Assembly: GCA_003222115.1 (NCBI GenBank)
Contig: QHUL01000070.1
Coordinates: forward strand, 1 to 39,497
DNA length: 39,497 nt
Origin: Gemmatimonadota bacterium
Lineage (GTDB): Bacteria > Gemmatimonadota > Gemmatimonadetes > Gemmatimonadales > GWC2-71-9
Direction: 5' to 3'
Shown here: positions 1 through 8,133 of the stretch, in pieces
How the letters are laid out: every line of letters starts with the position of its first letter
Numbering within the stretch: the stretch's first letter is position 1
The notes under the pieces: generated by a model
Databases searched by the model: none
What the model was told of the DNA's origin: nothing
Seen by the model: the letters and a program-made list of their open reading frames with translations, nothing else
Program-made: the position numbers and the translations under genes

Positions 1-1
1 C

Positions 2-910
2 ACCGGCTGGCTCCAGACATCGCCTACGCTCGGGATCGTGGTGTCCCTGGTCGTCATCATCGTGACGCGCGAGACGCTGGGGACCGAAGCGTTCAACGCG
101 TGGGGCTGGCGCATCCCGTTCCTGCTCTCGCTGCTCATGGTCGCGATCGCCATCTACATCCGACTGCAGCTCCAGGAGACGCCGATCTTCCAGGCCATCA
201 AGGCGAAGGGACAGACGGCGGCCAATCCGTGGCGCGAGGCCTTCTGGAGTCAGAACATCAGATACGTGCTGATCGCCAGCGTCGTCGTGATCGGCGAGGG
301 CGTGGTGTGGTACAGCGGTCAGTTCTGGGCGCTCTACTTCATCCAGCAGGTGCAGAAGCCCGACGTCCTGCACCCCGCCCTCATCACGGGCGCGGCGCTG
401 CTCCTCGCTACCCCGTCACTCATCTTCTTCGGCTGGCTCTCGGACAGGATCGGCCGGAAACCGATCATCCTGGCCGGGTTCTTCCTCGCGGCCGTCACGT
501 ACTACCCGCTCTACAACGCCCTCGGCAACGCCGCCAACCCGGCCAACATCAACTACCCGCTGGCGATCCTGATCGTCGCGATCATGGTCTCCTACGTGGG
601 CATGGTGTACGGCCCGATCGGCGCGTTCCTCGCCGAGTACTTCCCGGCGCGCATCCGGTACTCGTCGGTGTCGGTGCCATATCACATCGGCAACGGCTGG
701 GGTGGGGGGCTGGTGCCCGTCATCACGACCGCGGCGTACGTGACCGCGCAAGCGGGGGGGCTATCCATGTCCCAGAGCCTGGGCCGCGCGCTGGTCTATC
801 CCATTGCGGTGCCGGCCGTGGCGTTCCTGCTGAGCCTGTTCCTGATGCCGGAGACGCGCAAGATCAGCATCTGGCAGCCGGCAGCGGTGCGGGCAGGCGC
901 CAGGGGTTGA
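2..910 (+). CDS. MFS transporter (MHS-like), 5' end outside window
   Basis: C-terminal ~302 residues of a major facilitator superfamily permease. The reading frame is open from base 2, so the start lies upstream of the window. About seven to eight hydrophobic segments remain. The cytoplasmic-loop signature WLSDRIGRKP near the middle matches the MFS motif A, repeated at the start of the second six-helix half. The motif and the spacing resemble the metabolite:H+ symporter group (alpha-ketoglutarate, shikimate, proline/betaine transporters). The substrate cannot be read from this fragment. The neighbouring lactate permease on the other strand makes an organic acid plausible, but that is inference. 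It ends convergently with that permease, 67 nt away, across a strong palindrome. Confidence 0.85.
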   Translation, partial: TGWLQTSPTLGIVVSLVVIIVTRETLGTEAFNAWGWRIPFLLSLLMVAIAIYIRLQLQETPIFQAIKAKGQTAANPWREAFWSQNIRYVLIASVVVIGEGVVWYSGQFWALYFIQQVQKPDVLHPALITGAALLLATPSLIFFGWLSDRIGRKPIILAGFFLAAVTYYPLYNALGNAANPANINYPLAILIVAIMVSYVGMVYGPIGAFLAEYFPARIRYSSVSVPYHIGNGWGGGLVPVITTAAYVTAQAGGLSMSQSLGRALVYPIAVPAVAFLLSLFLMPETRKISIWQPAAVRAGARG

Positions 911-912
911 GC

Positions 913-965
913 GAACGGTAGGGGCGCAGCATGAACGGTAGGGGCGCAGCATGCTGCGCCCCTAC
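913..965. repeat. 20-bp tandem repeat ending in a perfect 28-bp palindrome
   Basis: The 20-mer GAACGGTAGGGGCGCAGCAT occurs twice head to tail (913-932 and 933-952). The second copy runs into its own reverse complement, so 938-965 is a perfect 28-bp palindrome. It lies between the stops of two convergent genes. The hairpin could terminate transcription from both sides, but there is no clear T-run. Dispersed palindromes of this general kind (REP-like) are known in many genomes; whether this one recurs cannot be judged from one window. Confidence 0.8.
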
Positions 966-977
966 TCGCATCGACTA

Positions 978-2633
978 TCACTTCACGATCGTCAGGCCGT
1001 GCGGCACCGCGCCGGGGAAGACGTAGGCGTACAGCAACACGATCACCCCGACGACCGCGCCCAGGGCGACCGAATGCCAGAACACCCACCGAAAAATCGT
1101 CCCCTCGTTCCCCACCTGATTGGTGGCCGACGTCGCCACGGTGATGGACTGCGCGTCCACCATCTTGCCCATCACGCCGCCGGCCGAGTTCGCGGCGCAC
1201 ATGAGCACCGGGTCGAGGTTGAGCTGCTGCGCGGTGATCCGCTGCAGGCTGCCGAACAGCGCGTTCGACGACGTATCGCTGCCGGTCAGCGCTACGCCCA
1301 GCCAGCCCAGGTACGTGCCGAAGAAGGGGAACAGCCAGCCGGTCCGCGTGAACGCCAGCCCCAGCACCGCATCGAGTCCCGAGTAGCGGGTGGTGAACCC
1401 GAGACCCAACATGAAGGAAATCGCGAGCACGGCGAGCTTCATGCGCTTCAGGGTGGCCCAGAAGATCTTCGCCAGCTGGGCCGGCCCCACCCCGAGCAAC
1501 AGCCCGGCGACGATCGCAGCGAAGAAGCAGCCGGTCCCGGTAGCCGAGAGCCAGTTGAAGTCGTATCGCGCCGCTTCCGGCGTCAGCTTGGTCACGACGG
1601 GGGCCGCGCGGCTGACCGCGTTGTGCAGAAATGGCACCTCCCAGACCGGAGTGGTGGCTCGGTTCATCGCCCCCTTGACGGCCGGTAGACCCCACACGAG
1701 CACGAAGACCGACAGGATCGCGAACGGCATCCAGGCCTTGAGGATCTGAGCCGCCGTGTGCCGACGCACGCCAGGCACAGCAGCCGTCGCTGCGCGCTCG
1801 TGCTCGAGCCGCCAGATCCGCTTCGGTTGCCAGAAGCGCAGGAAGAGCACCGTTGCGACGAGGGAGATGACCCCGCCCGCGATGTCGACGAGGTTCGAGT
1901 CCACGTGGTTGGACCACAGATACTGCGTCACACTGAACGACACCCCCACCACCAGGATGGCGGGCAGCACCTCGAAGGTTTCGCTCCACCCCACCATCGC
2001 GCGGACCAGCCAGAACGGCACGATGATCCCCGTGATGGGAAGGATGCGGCCGATCATCGCGCTCAAGTCCGATTCCGGCAGACCCGAGACGGCCGCCAGC
2101 GTGTGCACCGGTGTCCCAATGGCGCCCCACGCTACCGGCGACGTGTTGGCGAGCAGGTTGAGCGCGGCGGCGTGAAACGGCGCGAACCCGAGCCCGATCA
2201 TGAAGGCGCCGGCGATCGCCACCGGAGCGCCGAATCCCGCTGCGCCTTCGATGAAGGCGCCGAAGCAGAACGCCACGAGCAGCACTTGCAGACGCCGGTC
2301 AGCTGTGATCCCCGCCACCGACTCCTTCATGATCTCGAACTGCCCCGTGAACACGGAGACGTCGTACAGGTAGACCGCCGCCAGCACGATCCAGGCGATC
2401 TTGAGGACGCCGAATCCGACCCCGTAGACAAAACTCATGCCCGCCAGCGACAACGGCATCCCGAACACCGTGACGGCCACCACGACCGCCGTTCCGGCGC
2501 CGGCCATGGCGCACCAATGCGGCTTCACCCTCAGCCCGGCCAGCAAGCCGAACAGCACCAGGATCGGTAAGGCCGCCACCAGAGTGGAAAGGATCCAGCT
2601 GTGCAACGGGTCGTACGCTTGGGTCCACGCCAT
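978..2633 (-). CDS. lctP: L-lactate permease (LctP family)
   Basis: A 551-residue polytopic inner-membrane protein of about twelve or more helices. It matches the LctP/LldP family, which imports L-lactate (also D-lactate and glycolate) with protons. The recognisable family stretch is EGAAGFGAPVAIAGAFMIGLG (about residues 150-170), followed by NLLANTSPVAWGAIGTPV. The length is normal for the family. The ATG at 2633 begins a typical amphipathic N-terminus (WTQAYDP). It lies 28 nt downstream of the DUF4399 gene on the same strand, so the two are probably co-transcribed. No lactate dehydrogenase (lldEFG or lldD) is in the window. Confidence 0.92.
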   Translation of the reverse strand: MAWTQAYDPLHSWILSTLVAALPILVLFGLLAGLRVKPHWCAMAGAGTAVVVAVTVFGMPLSLAGMSFVYGVGFGVLKIAWIVLAAVYLYDVSVFTGQFEIMKESVAGITADRRLQVLLVAFCFGAFIEGAAGFGAPVAIAGAFMIGLGFAPFHAAALNLLANTSPVAWGAIGTPVHTLAAVSGLPESDLSAMIGRILPITGIIVPFWLVRAMVGWSETFEVLPAILVVGVSFSVTQYLWSNHVDSNLVDIAGGVISLVATVLFLRFWQPKRIWRLEHERAATAAVPGVRRHTAAQILKAWMPFAILSVFVLVWGLPAVKGAMNRATTPVWEVPFLHNAVSRAAPVVTKLTPEAARYDFNWLSATGTGCFFAAIVAGLLLGVGPAQLAKIFWATLKRMKLAVLAISFMLGLGFTTRYSGLDAVLGLAFTRTGWLFPFFGTYLGWLGVALTGSDTSSNALFGSLQRITAQQLNLDPVLMCAANSAGGVMGKMVDAQSITVATSATNQVGNEGTIFRWVFWHSVALGAVVGVIVLLYAYVFPGAVPHGLTIVK

Positions 2634-2661
2634 GGGTCACCTCTGGGGTGTGGTGCGGCGC

Positions 2662-3081
2662 TTACTTCACCGTGAATCGGACCGTGTCGACGACGAGTGG
2701 CTTCAAGGGAACGTGCTTCCAGTCCGCGACGACTGCGATCACCCGGTGGGGACCGGGCTTTAGCGAATCCAACACGAACTCGGTCTGCCCCCGGCCCAGG
2801 TGGAGGATCCCGGTCACGCCACGTGGAATCGTATCGTTCGTAGGCGTCAGGTCGCGATCCACGAACAGGTGATGGTGTCCCGTTCCCGGTCGCTCATCGG
2901 TCGCCGGAACGATCTCGACGCCGTTCGCCTTGAGCGTGATCTTCACCGGGCCGGTGACTGTGGCCCCGTTGCTGGGCGTCGTGATCTTCACGGTCGGTCT
3001 GGCCGTCTGGGCGAGCGCGGCGCTACACAGTAGTGCCGCGGTGCCGAGTGCCAGCGTCAGCCGCGTAGTCCAGGTTCTCAC
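2662..3081 (-). CDS. Secreted DUF4399 protein
   Basis: A 139-residue protein with a clear signal peptide (hydrophobic core about residues 8-22, then ALAQ). A single small beta-rich domain follows, with PGTGHHHLFVD (His 69-71) and ILHLGRGQTEF, the pattern of the DUF4399 family. The function is unknown; the histidine cluster could bind a metal in the periplasm. It starts at GTG 3081, with AGGAGG ten bases upstream. It is the first gene of a probable two-gene unit with lctP. It diverges from another His-motif gene pair at 3279, which hints at a shared periplasmic theme. Confidence 0.8.
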   Translation of the reverse strand: MRTWTTRLTLALGTAALLCSAALAQTARPTVKITTPSNGATVTGPVKITLKANGVEIVPATDERPGTGHHHLFVDRDLTPTNDTIPRGVTGILHLGRGQTEFVLDSLKPGPHRVIAVVADWKHVPLKPLVVDTVRFTVK

Positions 3082-3278
3082 TTTGACTCTGCCTCCTGTG
3101 GGGATCGTCAGGTGGTGCTGTGACGCGGCCGGTCAACCGGCGCCGACGCCGCGGGTACGGTGTAAGCGACGTCTCCTGGCCAGCGCAGTCAAGACGGCCT
3201 GCGGCGATATACCTTAGATATGGCAGCCGGGACGGCCCCGATAATGGGCCTCCCGGACTCCGCTGGCAAGGAGGCTCG
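3082..3278. promoter_or_regulatory. Divergent intergenic region
   Basis: This 197-nt spacer separates the DUF4399/lctP unit (minus) from the membrane/His-Met pair (plus). It contains the near-symmetrical AT-rich patch ATATACCTTAGATATGG (about 3209-3225), which holds possible -10 hexamers such as TAGATA for the plus-strand genes. An AAGGAGG ribosome-binding site is at 3268-3274. No convincing -35 element could be picked by eye. Confidence 0.35.
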
Positions 3279-4478
3279 GTGGCCGTGCCTGTCGCCGCTG
3301 CATCGACCGCGCGCGCGCGCGACGAGGGTCGCGCGTGGGGCGTGCCCTGGTACGTGGCCGCAGTCCTCGTCGCCGCCACCAGCGCCGTGGTCGGGGTGAT
3401 CTGGGACATCTCGTGGCACCGCACCATCGGCCGAGACACCTTCTGGACGCCCGCCCACCTAGCGATCTATCTCGGCGGCGCGCTCGCCGGCGCTGCGTGC
3501 GGCTGGCTCGTCCTCAAGACGACGTTCGCCGGCACACCGGAGCAGCGCGCGGCGGGCGTTTCATTCTGGGGGTTCCGCGGACCCCTCGGCGCCTGGGTCT
3601 GCATCTGGGGCGCGATCGCCATGATCGCCTCCGCCCCGTTCGACAATTGGTGGCACAACGCCTATGGGCTGGACGTCAAGATCATCAGCCCGCCGCACAC
3701 GCTCCTCGCCCTCGGCTTCGTCGGCATCGAGCTCGGCGCCCTGCTGATGGTACTGGCGTTGCAGAACCGCGCCGCAGGCGAAGCGGGAGCGACGGGGACG
3801 AGGACGGGGACGGGCCGCGCCTTCCAACTGCTGTATGCCTACGCAGCGGGGATCATCCTCCTCAACGGGGTGACGATGGGGATGGAGTACGTCGGCTTCC
3901 CGAACCACGCGCACAACGCGCTCTACTACAAGATCGCCGCCGTCGGCGGGCCCTTCTACCTCGCCGCGTTCGGCCGGGCATCGCGGCTCCGCTGGCCCGC
4001 CACCGCCGCGGCCGCTGTCTACATGGGCGTCACACTCCTGATGATCTGGGTGCTGCAGCTCTTTCCCGCGACGCCGAAGCTCGCCCCCGTGTTCAACGCC
4101 GTCACCCACATGACTCCGCCGCCGTTCCCGTTGCTGCTCGTGGTGCCGGCGGCCGCCCTGGACCTCCTGATGCGCCGCTTCGGCGCCGAGCGAGACTGGC
4201 AACTGTCGGTGTTCGTGGGCGTGGCATTCCTCGCCGTGTTCTTGGCGACCCAATGGTTCTTCGCGGACTTCCTGCTGTCGCCGTACGCCCGGAACTACTT
4301 CTTCGGCGCCGACCAGTGGGACTACTCGAGCCAGCTCGGCCCGTGGCGCTACCGCTACTGGAGGCTCCAGACCGATCCCATCACGCCCGCGGCGCTCGCA
4401 ATCGCGGCGCTCTTCGCCATCGCCGCGGCGCGGGTGGGGCTGTGGTGGGGGAACTGGATGGCGCGGGTCAAGCGGTGA
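3279..4478 (+). CDS. Conserved polytopic membrane protein of unknown function
   Basis: A 399-residue membrane protein with roughly eight to ten helices. The first helix is followed by DISWHRTIGRDTFWTPAH. Other His/Trp-rich loops are SAPFDNWWHNAYGLDVK, SPPHTLLALG, and FPNHAHNALYYK. Conserved-looking His and Trp residues at membrane edges suggest ligand, heme or metal contacts, but no family with known function is recognised. Start choice: GTG 3279 lies 4 nt after AAGGAGG (3268-3274), and GTG 3285 lies 10 nt after it. Longer starts (ATG-type at 3120) give an unlikely Arg-rich leader. Its stop overlaps the next start by 4 nt (GTGA), so both products are probably made together. Confidence 0.7.
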   Translation: MAVPVAAASTARARDEGRAWGVPWYVAAVLVAATSAVVGVIWDISWHRTIGRDTFWTPAHLAIYLGGALAGAACGWLVLKTTFAGTPEQRAAGVSFWGFRGPLGAWVCIWGAIAMIASAPFDNWWHNAYGLDVKIISPPHTLLALGFVGIELGALLMVLALQNRAAGEAGATGTRTGTGRAFQLLYAYAAGIILLNGVTMGMEYVGFPNHAHNALYYKIAAVGGPFYLAAFGRASRLRWPATAAAAVYMGVTLLMIWVLQLFPATPKLAPVFNAVTHMTPPPFPLLLVVPAAALDLLMRRFGAERDWQLSVFVGVAFLAVFLATQWFFADFLLSPYARNYFFGADQWDYSSQLGPWRYRYWRLQTDPITPAALAIAALFAIAAARVGLWWGNWMARVKR

Positions 4479-5995
4479 CGCGCGGCACGTTCCTCCTTGC
4501 CGGCATCTTCCTCGCGACGTCGGCGCACGTGGGGAGCCCGGACACCTACTTCGAAGGCGCGGCGGGCGCCTACGTCGTGCGGGTCATCGTTCGCAACCCC
4601 GGCGTGGTGCCCGGGCTCGCGCAGATCACGGTGCGCCTGCTCGGAGGCCCGAGCGCCCGCCGGGTGCTCGTCCTTCCCATCTTCTGGGACCCGCGCACGG
4701 CCGCCCCGCCGCCGCCCGACGTCGCCGGTCGCGTGCCCGGTGACACCACGCTCTACAGCACCGCCCTCTGGCTGATGCAGGACGGCTCGTACAGCGTGCA
4801 GGTCACCGTCGAGGGGGACGCCGGCCCGGGCACGGCTCTGGTCCCGGTCCAGGCGGTCGCGACGCAGCGGCTGGAGTTGCAGCGGCCGCTCGGGATCGGG
4901 CTCGCGGTCCTCGGGGCGCTGCTCGCGGTCGGCGCCTTGACCATCATCGGTGCCGCCGTCCGCGAGAGTGTGCTCGCGCCGGGCCAGGTACCCGACCGCC
5001 GCCGCACCTGGCGGGCGCGGCTCACCATGCTCGGGAGCGCCGCGGCGATCGCCCTCGCGCTCGTGGGCGGCCGCGCCTGGTGGAGCGCCGTGGACGCCGA
5101 GTACGCAAGCGGCCTCTACCGGCCGCTCCACGTCACCGCCTCGGTGCGGGGCGCGCGCGTGCTGCGGCTCGCGATCGACGACACTACCTGGACGAACCCG
5201 AAACGCCGGTGGACCCCGCTGATCCCGGACCACGGCCACCTCATGCACCTGTTCCTCGTGCGGGACTCTCTCGACGCGTTCGCCCATCTCCATCCCCTCC
5301 CCGTCGACTCCAGCCGCTTCGAGAGCGACCTGCCGCCGCTGCCAGCCGGCCGGTATCGCGTGTACGCCGACATCGTGCACGAGAGCGGCTTTGCACAGAC
5401 GCTCGTCGCGACGATGGCGCTCGGCGCGCCCTCGGGGAGGTGGCGCGCAAGCGACGCCGACGACGCCTGGCTGGCTGACACACGTCAGCTGTCAGCGGTC
5501 AGCCTGCGGCCCGTCGCGCGCCTGCAAGATGGATCCACGATGACGTGGGAGCGCGGGGAGGCGCGGCTCGTTGCGGGCGTGGAGGCGCCGCTCCGGTTCG
5601 TCGTGCGAACGCCCGCCCGTGAGCCGGCGACGCTCGAATCCTACATGGGCATGGCCGCGCATGCGATGATCGTGCGCGACGACGGCAGCGTCTTCGTGCA
5701 CCTGCACCCCGCAGGCACGATCGCGCTCGCGAGCCAGCAGGCATTCCTGCTGCGGCAGCGGGGTGACACGGTACGCGGCGCGCTCGGCAGGCGACTCACG
5801 GAGCTCGAGAAGCAAATGCGTGGGGAGGGGGGAGTGGGACCTCACGGTGCGAACTGGAGCTCCGGCGCGCAGGGAGTCGTCTCTTTCCCGTACGCCTTCC
5901 CCAAGCCTGGGGAGTATCGCCTTTGGGTGCAGGTGAAGCGCAATAATCGGATCCTGACGGGAGCCTTCGACGCCGCGATCGCGCCGCCGCGCTAG
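4475..5995 (+). CDS. Membrane-anchored protein with repeated His/Met (HLHP) motifs, possible metal binding
   Basis: A 506-residue protein. Residues 1-18 form a signal or membrane segment, followed by a beta-rich extracytoplasmic domain (about 25-130), two helices (about 138-163 and 182-203), and a second extracytoplasmic region. That region carries two similar motif pairs: HGHLMHLF (253-260) followed by AHLHP (270-274), and YMGMAAHAMI (390-399) followed by VHLHP (408-412). Clustered His and Met of this type are typical of periplasmic copper- or other metal-handling proteins, and the domains recall FixH/YtkA-like folds. This is inference. It starts at GTG 4475, overlapping the previous stop by 4 nt, and probably acts with that membrane protein. 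Confidence 0.65.
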   Translation: MTRGTFLLAGIFLATSAHVGSPDTYFEGAAGAYVVRVIVRNPGVVPGLAQITVRLLGGPSARRVLVLPIFWDPRTAAPPPPDVAGRVPGDTTLYSTALWLMQDGSYSVQVTVEGDAGPGTALVPVQAVATQRLELQRPLGIGLAVLGALLAVGALTIIGAAVRESVLAPGQVPDRRRTWRARLTMLGSAAAIALALVGGRAWWSAVDAEYASGLYRPLHVTASVRGARVLRLAIDDTTWTNPKRRWTPLIPDHGHLMHLFLVRDSLDAFAHLHPLPVDSSRFESDLPPLPAGRYRVYADIVHESGFAQTLVATMALGAPSGRWRASDADDAWLADTRQLSAVSLRPVARLQDGSTMTWERGEARLVAGVEAPLRFVVRTPAREPATLESYMGMAAHAMIVRDDGSVFVHLHPAGTIALASQQAFLLRQRGDTVRGALGRRLTELEKQMRGEGGVGPHGANWSSGAQGVVSFPYAFPKPGEYRLWVQVKRNNRILTGAFDAAIAPPR

Positions 5996-6567
5996 CGCAC
6001 GGCGAGCGGCACGGGGTGGAGCAACGTCCCGTCGCGACGCTTGGCCGCCGCGTCGAGCGAGTCCGAGTCCCACATGACGATCGTCACGAGGTCGCGGGCG
6101 GAGGCAAACGTTTCCAGGTCGCGGCGCGACAGCTCGCGCTCCTTGAGCGCGCGGCCCCCGCTGTCGGCCCGGTAGGGGTGCGTGTGCCAGGTGCCGACGA
6201 ACTGCGCCACGCCGTCGCAGCTGCCCGCGACGGCGAACTGCAGCTGCTTCAGGTCGTGCGCCGCGCTGGCGCCACGGATCCAGAGCGTGTCGCGGGAGAT
6301 CGTGCCCCACAGGCAGCCGAGGTACTCGCGCTGCGTCGGCTTCCCGGTGCCGAGCATCTGGGTGAGGGTGTTGACGTCAGAGAGCTCGTCCCAGTGACGG
6401 TTGTTCTCCTCCCAGCGGGCGCGCATCGAGTCCCGCACGGCGCGTGGGAGGACGACAACGGCGAACGGCGGGGCGTGGGGCGTGGGGTGTGGGGCGTGGG
6501 CCGAGCGAGTGTCCAACGCCCAACGCCCCACGCCCACACAGGCCAGGAGGGCGAGCAGTGCTCTCAC
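5992..6567 (-). CDS. Secreted JAMM/MPN-like protein
   Basis: A 191-residue protein starting at GTG 6567. Its start overlaps the stop of the PEBP gene by 4 nt (GTGA), so it is likely translationally coupled. An N-terminal hydrophobic stretch (ALLALLACVGVG) suggests export. The C-terminal half has EYLGCLWG (Glu 81) and GTWHTHP (125-131, His 128 and 130), followed by SRRD (147-150). This is the layout of a JAMM zinc metalloprotease site (E...HxHP...SxxD). The gap between HxHP and SxxD is longer than the classical seven residues. Residues about 13-35 (Ala, His and Pro rich) are encoded by a GGGGCGTG-type imperfect inverted repeat at 6472-6540. The substrate is unknown. Its stop overlaps that of the convergent gene ending at 5995. 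Confidence 0.6.
   Translation of the reverse strand: MRALLALLACVGVGRWALDTRSAHAPHPTPHAPPFAVVVLPRAVRDSMRARWEENNRHWDELSDVNTLTQMLGTGKPTQREYLGCLWGTISRDTLWIRGASAAHDLKQLQFAVAGSCDGVAQFVGTWHTHPYRADSGGRALKERELSRRDLETFASARDLVTIVMWDSDSLDAAAKRRDGTLLHPVPLAVR
6472..6540. repeat. G-rich/C-rich imperfect inverted repeat inside a coding region
   Basis: Four degenerate copies of GGCGTGGG (6472-6500) are followed by a complementary C-rich arm (6519-6539, CCCAACGCCCCACGCCCACA). The repeat is translated in frame as the low-complexity linker after the signal sequence of the JAMM-like protein. The base composition and simple repetition differ from the flanking codons, which suggests insertion or slippage expansion. 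Confidence 0.65.
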
Positions 6568-7109
6568 TTCCTCGCCCTTGCGTACGTCCCCATCAGCTGC
6601 GCCGTGGCGAGCACGTGTCCCTGCATGGCCCGCTCCAGCTCCTGCTTCGTCGCGCCCGGCTTGAGGCCGAGCGCCGCGTCCAGCGCGTACAGCTTGAAGA
6701 AATAGCGGTGCGGCTTGCCGGGCGGGGGGCAGGGCCCGCCGTAGCCCGTACGCGGGAAGTCGTTCCTCCCCTGCACCGCCCCGTCCTTGAGGGTCTCCGT
6801 CTTGGCCACGTTCTCGGCCAGCGCGCTCGCGCGCGCGGGGAGATCGTACAGGACCCAGTGCACCCAGGTGCCGGCGGGGGCGTCGGGGTCGTCCATGATG
6901 AGGGCGAAGCCCGCGGCGCCTGACGGCGCGCCGCTCCACGCCAACGGGGGCGACACGTCGGCGCCGTCACACGTGTGCTTGGCCGGGATGGGGGCGCCTT
7001 CCCGGAAGGAGCTACTCGAAAGCGTGAACGCCATGGGGACCTCCGGCATCGTGCGCGCGGTGACGGGCAGCGCCAGCAGGGCGAGGCACCGGATCAGGGG
7101 GCGGTGCAT
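6564..7109 (-). CDS. YbhB/YbcL-type PEBP (Raf kinase inhibitor-like) protein
   Basis: A 181-residue protein of the phosphatidylethanolamine-binding family, bacterial YbhB/YbcL branch. The diagnostic ligand-pocket segments are ALIMDDPDAPAGTWVHWVLYDLP and GYGGPCPPPGKPHRYFFKLYALD, with HTCDGADVSPPLAWSGAP at the start of the domain. Residues 1-22 form a signal peptide, so it is probably periplasmic. The cellular role of this family in bacteria is unclear. It starts at ATG 7109 without an evident Shine-Dalgarno sequence; AT-rich TATCATTAT lies just upstream, so the mRNA may have a very short leader. It is the first gene of a two-gene unit with the JAMM-like protein. Confidence 0.9.
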   Translation of the reverse strand: MHRPLIRCLALLALPVTARTMPEVPMAFTLSSSSFREGAPIPAKHTCDGADVSPPLAWSGAPSGAAGFALIMDDPDAPAGTWVHWVLYDLPARASALAENVAKTETLKDGAVQGRNDFPRTGYGGPCPPPGKPHRYFFKLYALDAALGLKPGATKQELERAMQGHVLATAQLMGTYARARK

Positions 7110-7159
7110 GGGAGAAAGATAATGATATGTTTCACGCCCCCGACCTCCCGGAGCGCACG

Positions 7160-8065
7160 ATGACGACCCGCGGAGCGACCTCCGGCCTACTGCTCTTGTT
7201 GGCCGGGCTCGCGCAACCCGCTCCCGCTCAGCAGAACTTCGACACCGTCCAGATCCGGACCGTGAAGGTGGCCGACGGCGTCTACATGCTGATGGGATCC
7301 GGCGGGAACATCGGCGTGTCCGCAGGGCCGAACGGCGTCGTGATCATTGACGACCAGTTCGCACCCCTCACCCCCAAAATCAAGGCCGCTGTCGCTGCCA
7401 TCAATTCGGGGCCGATCCGTTTCCTGCTGAACACTCACTGGCACTGGGACCATACCGGCGGCAATGAGAACATGGCGAAGGACGGCGTGGTGATCGTGGC
7501 ACACGAGAACGTGCGGCACCGGCTCAGCGTAGAACAGTTCGTCGCTGCGTTTGACCGCAAGGTGCCGCCGTCGCCCGAGGTGGCGCTGCCGATCGTCACC
7601 TTCACCGACGCAGTGAGCTTCTACCTGAACGGCGACTCGATCAACGCCTTTCACGTCGCTCCCGCACACACCGACGGCGACGTCATCATCTGGTTCCGCC
7701 ACGCCAACGTCGTCCACATGGGCGACACCTATGTCAGATATGGGTACCCGTTCATCGACCTATCGAGCGGGGGCTCAGTGGACGGCATGGTGGCGGCGGC
7801 CGACAAGGTGCTGGCGCTGACCGACCCGAGCACGAGGTTCATCCCCGGGCACGGGGAGCTGTCCGGCCGCGCCGAGCTGCAGGCGTACCGCGACATGCTC
7901 GCGACCATCCGCGACCGCGTGCGGAAGCTGGTGCGCCAGGGCAAGACCCTGGAGCAGGTGAAGGCCGCGAAGCCGACGGAGGAATACGACGCCACGTGGG
8001 GCGGCGGGTTCATCAAGCCGGATCGCTTCGTCGAGACTCTCTACACGGACCTGTCGAAGCGCTAG
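7160..8065 (+). CDS. Secreted metallo-beta-lactamase-fold hydrolase
   Basis: A 301-residue protein with a signal peptide (hydrophobic core about residues 9-19, cleavage near PAPAQ). The metallo-hydrolase motifs are complete: HWHWDH (His 93, His 95, Asp 97, His 98), AHTDGD (His 170), MGDTY (Asp 189) and PGHGE (His 231). The bridging Asp 189 points to a hydrolase or oxidoreductase-associated member, similar to SoxH or quinoprotein-relay proteins, rather than a B1 beta-lactamase. The natural substrate cannot be told. ATG 7160 has GGAG six bases upstream; an in-frame ATG at 7127 would add residues before the signal peptide. It diverges from the PEBP gene over 50 nt. Confidence 0.88.
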   Translation: MTTRGATSGLLLLLAGLAQPAPAQQNFDTVQIRTVKVADGVYMLMGSGGNIGVSAGPNGVVIIDDQFAPLTPKIKAAVAAINSGPIRFLLNTHWHWDHTGGNENMAKDGVVIVAHENVRHRLSVEQFVAAFDRKVPPSPEVALPIVTFTDAVSFYLNGDSINAFHVAPAHTDGDVIIWFRHANVVHMGDTYVRYGYPFIDLSSGGSVDGMVAAADKVLALTDPSTRFIPGHGELSGRAELQAYRDMLATIRDRVRKLVRQGKTLEQVKAAKPTEEYDATWGGGFIKPDRFVETLYTDLSKR

Positions 8066-8133
8066 CGGCGTTTACCGCGCACGCGGTGTAACGATCTGTC
8101 GCTCGGCCACCCGCCCGTGTACTGTTCTGTCCC

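Noticed and set aside
1758-2570. Long plus-strand frame opposite lctP
   Set aside because: Its translation is Arg/His/Asp-rich low-complexity sequence, typical of a shadow frame in GC-rich DNA, and lctP on the other strand is a clear family member.
8072-8091. TTACCGCG/CGCGGTGTAA hairpin after the metallo-hydrolase gene
   Set aside because: The stem has a bulge and no T-run follows; too weak to call a terminator.
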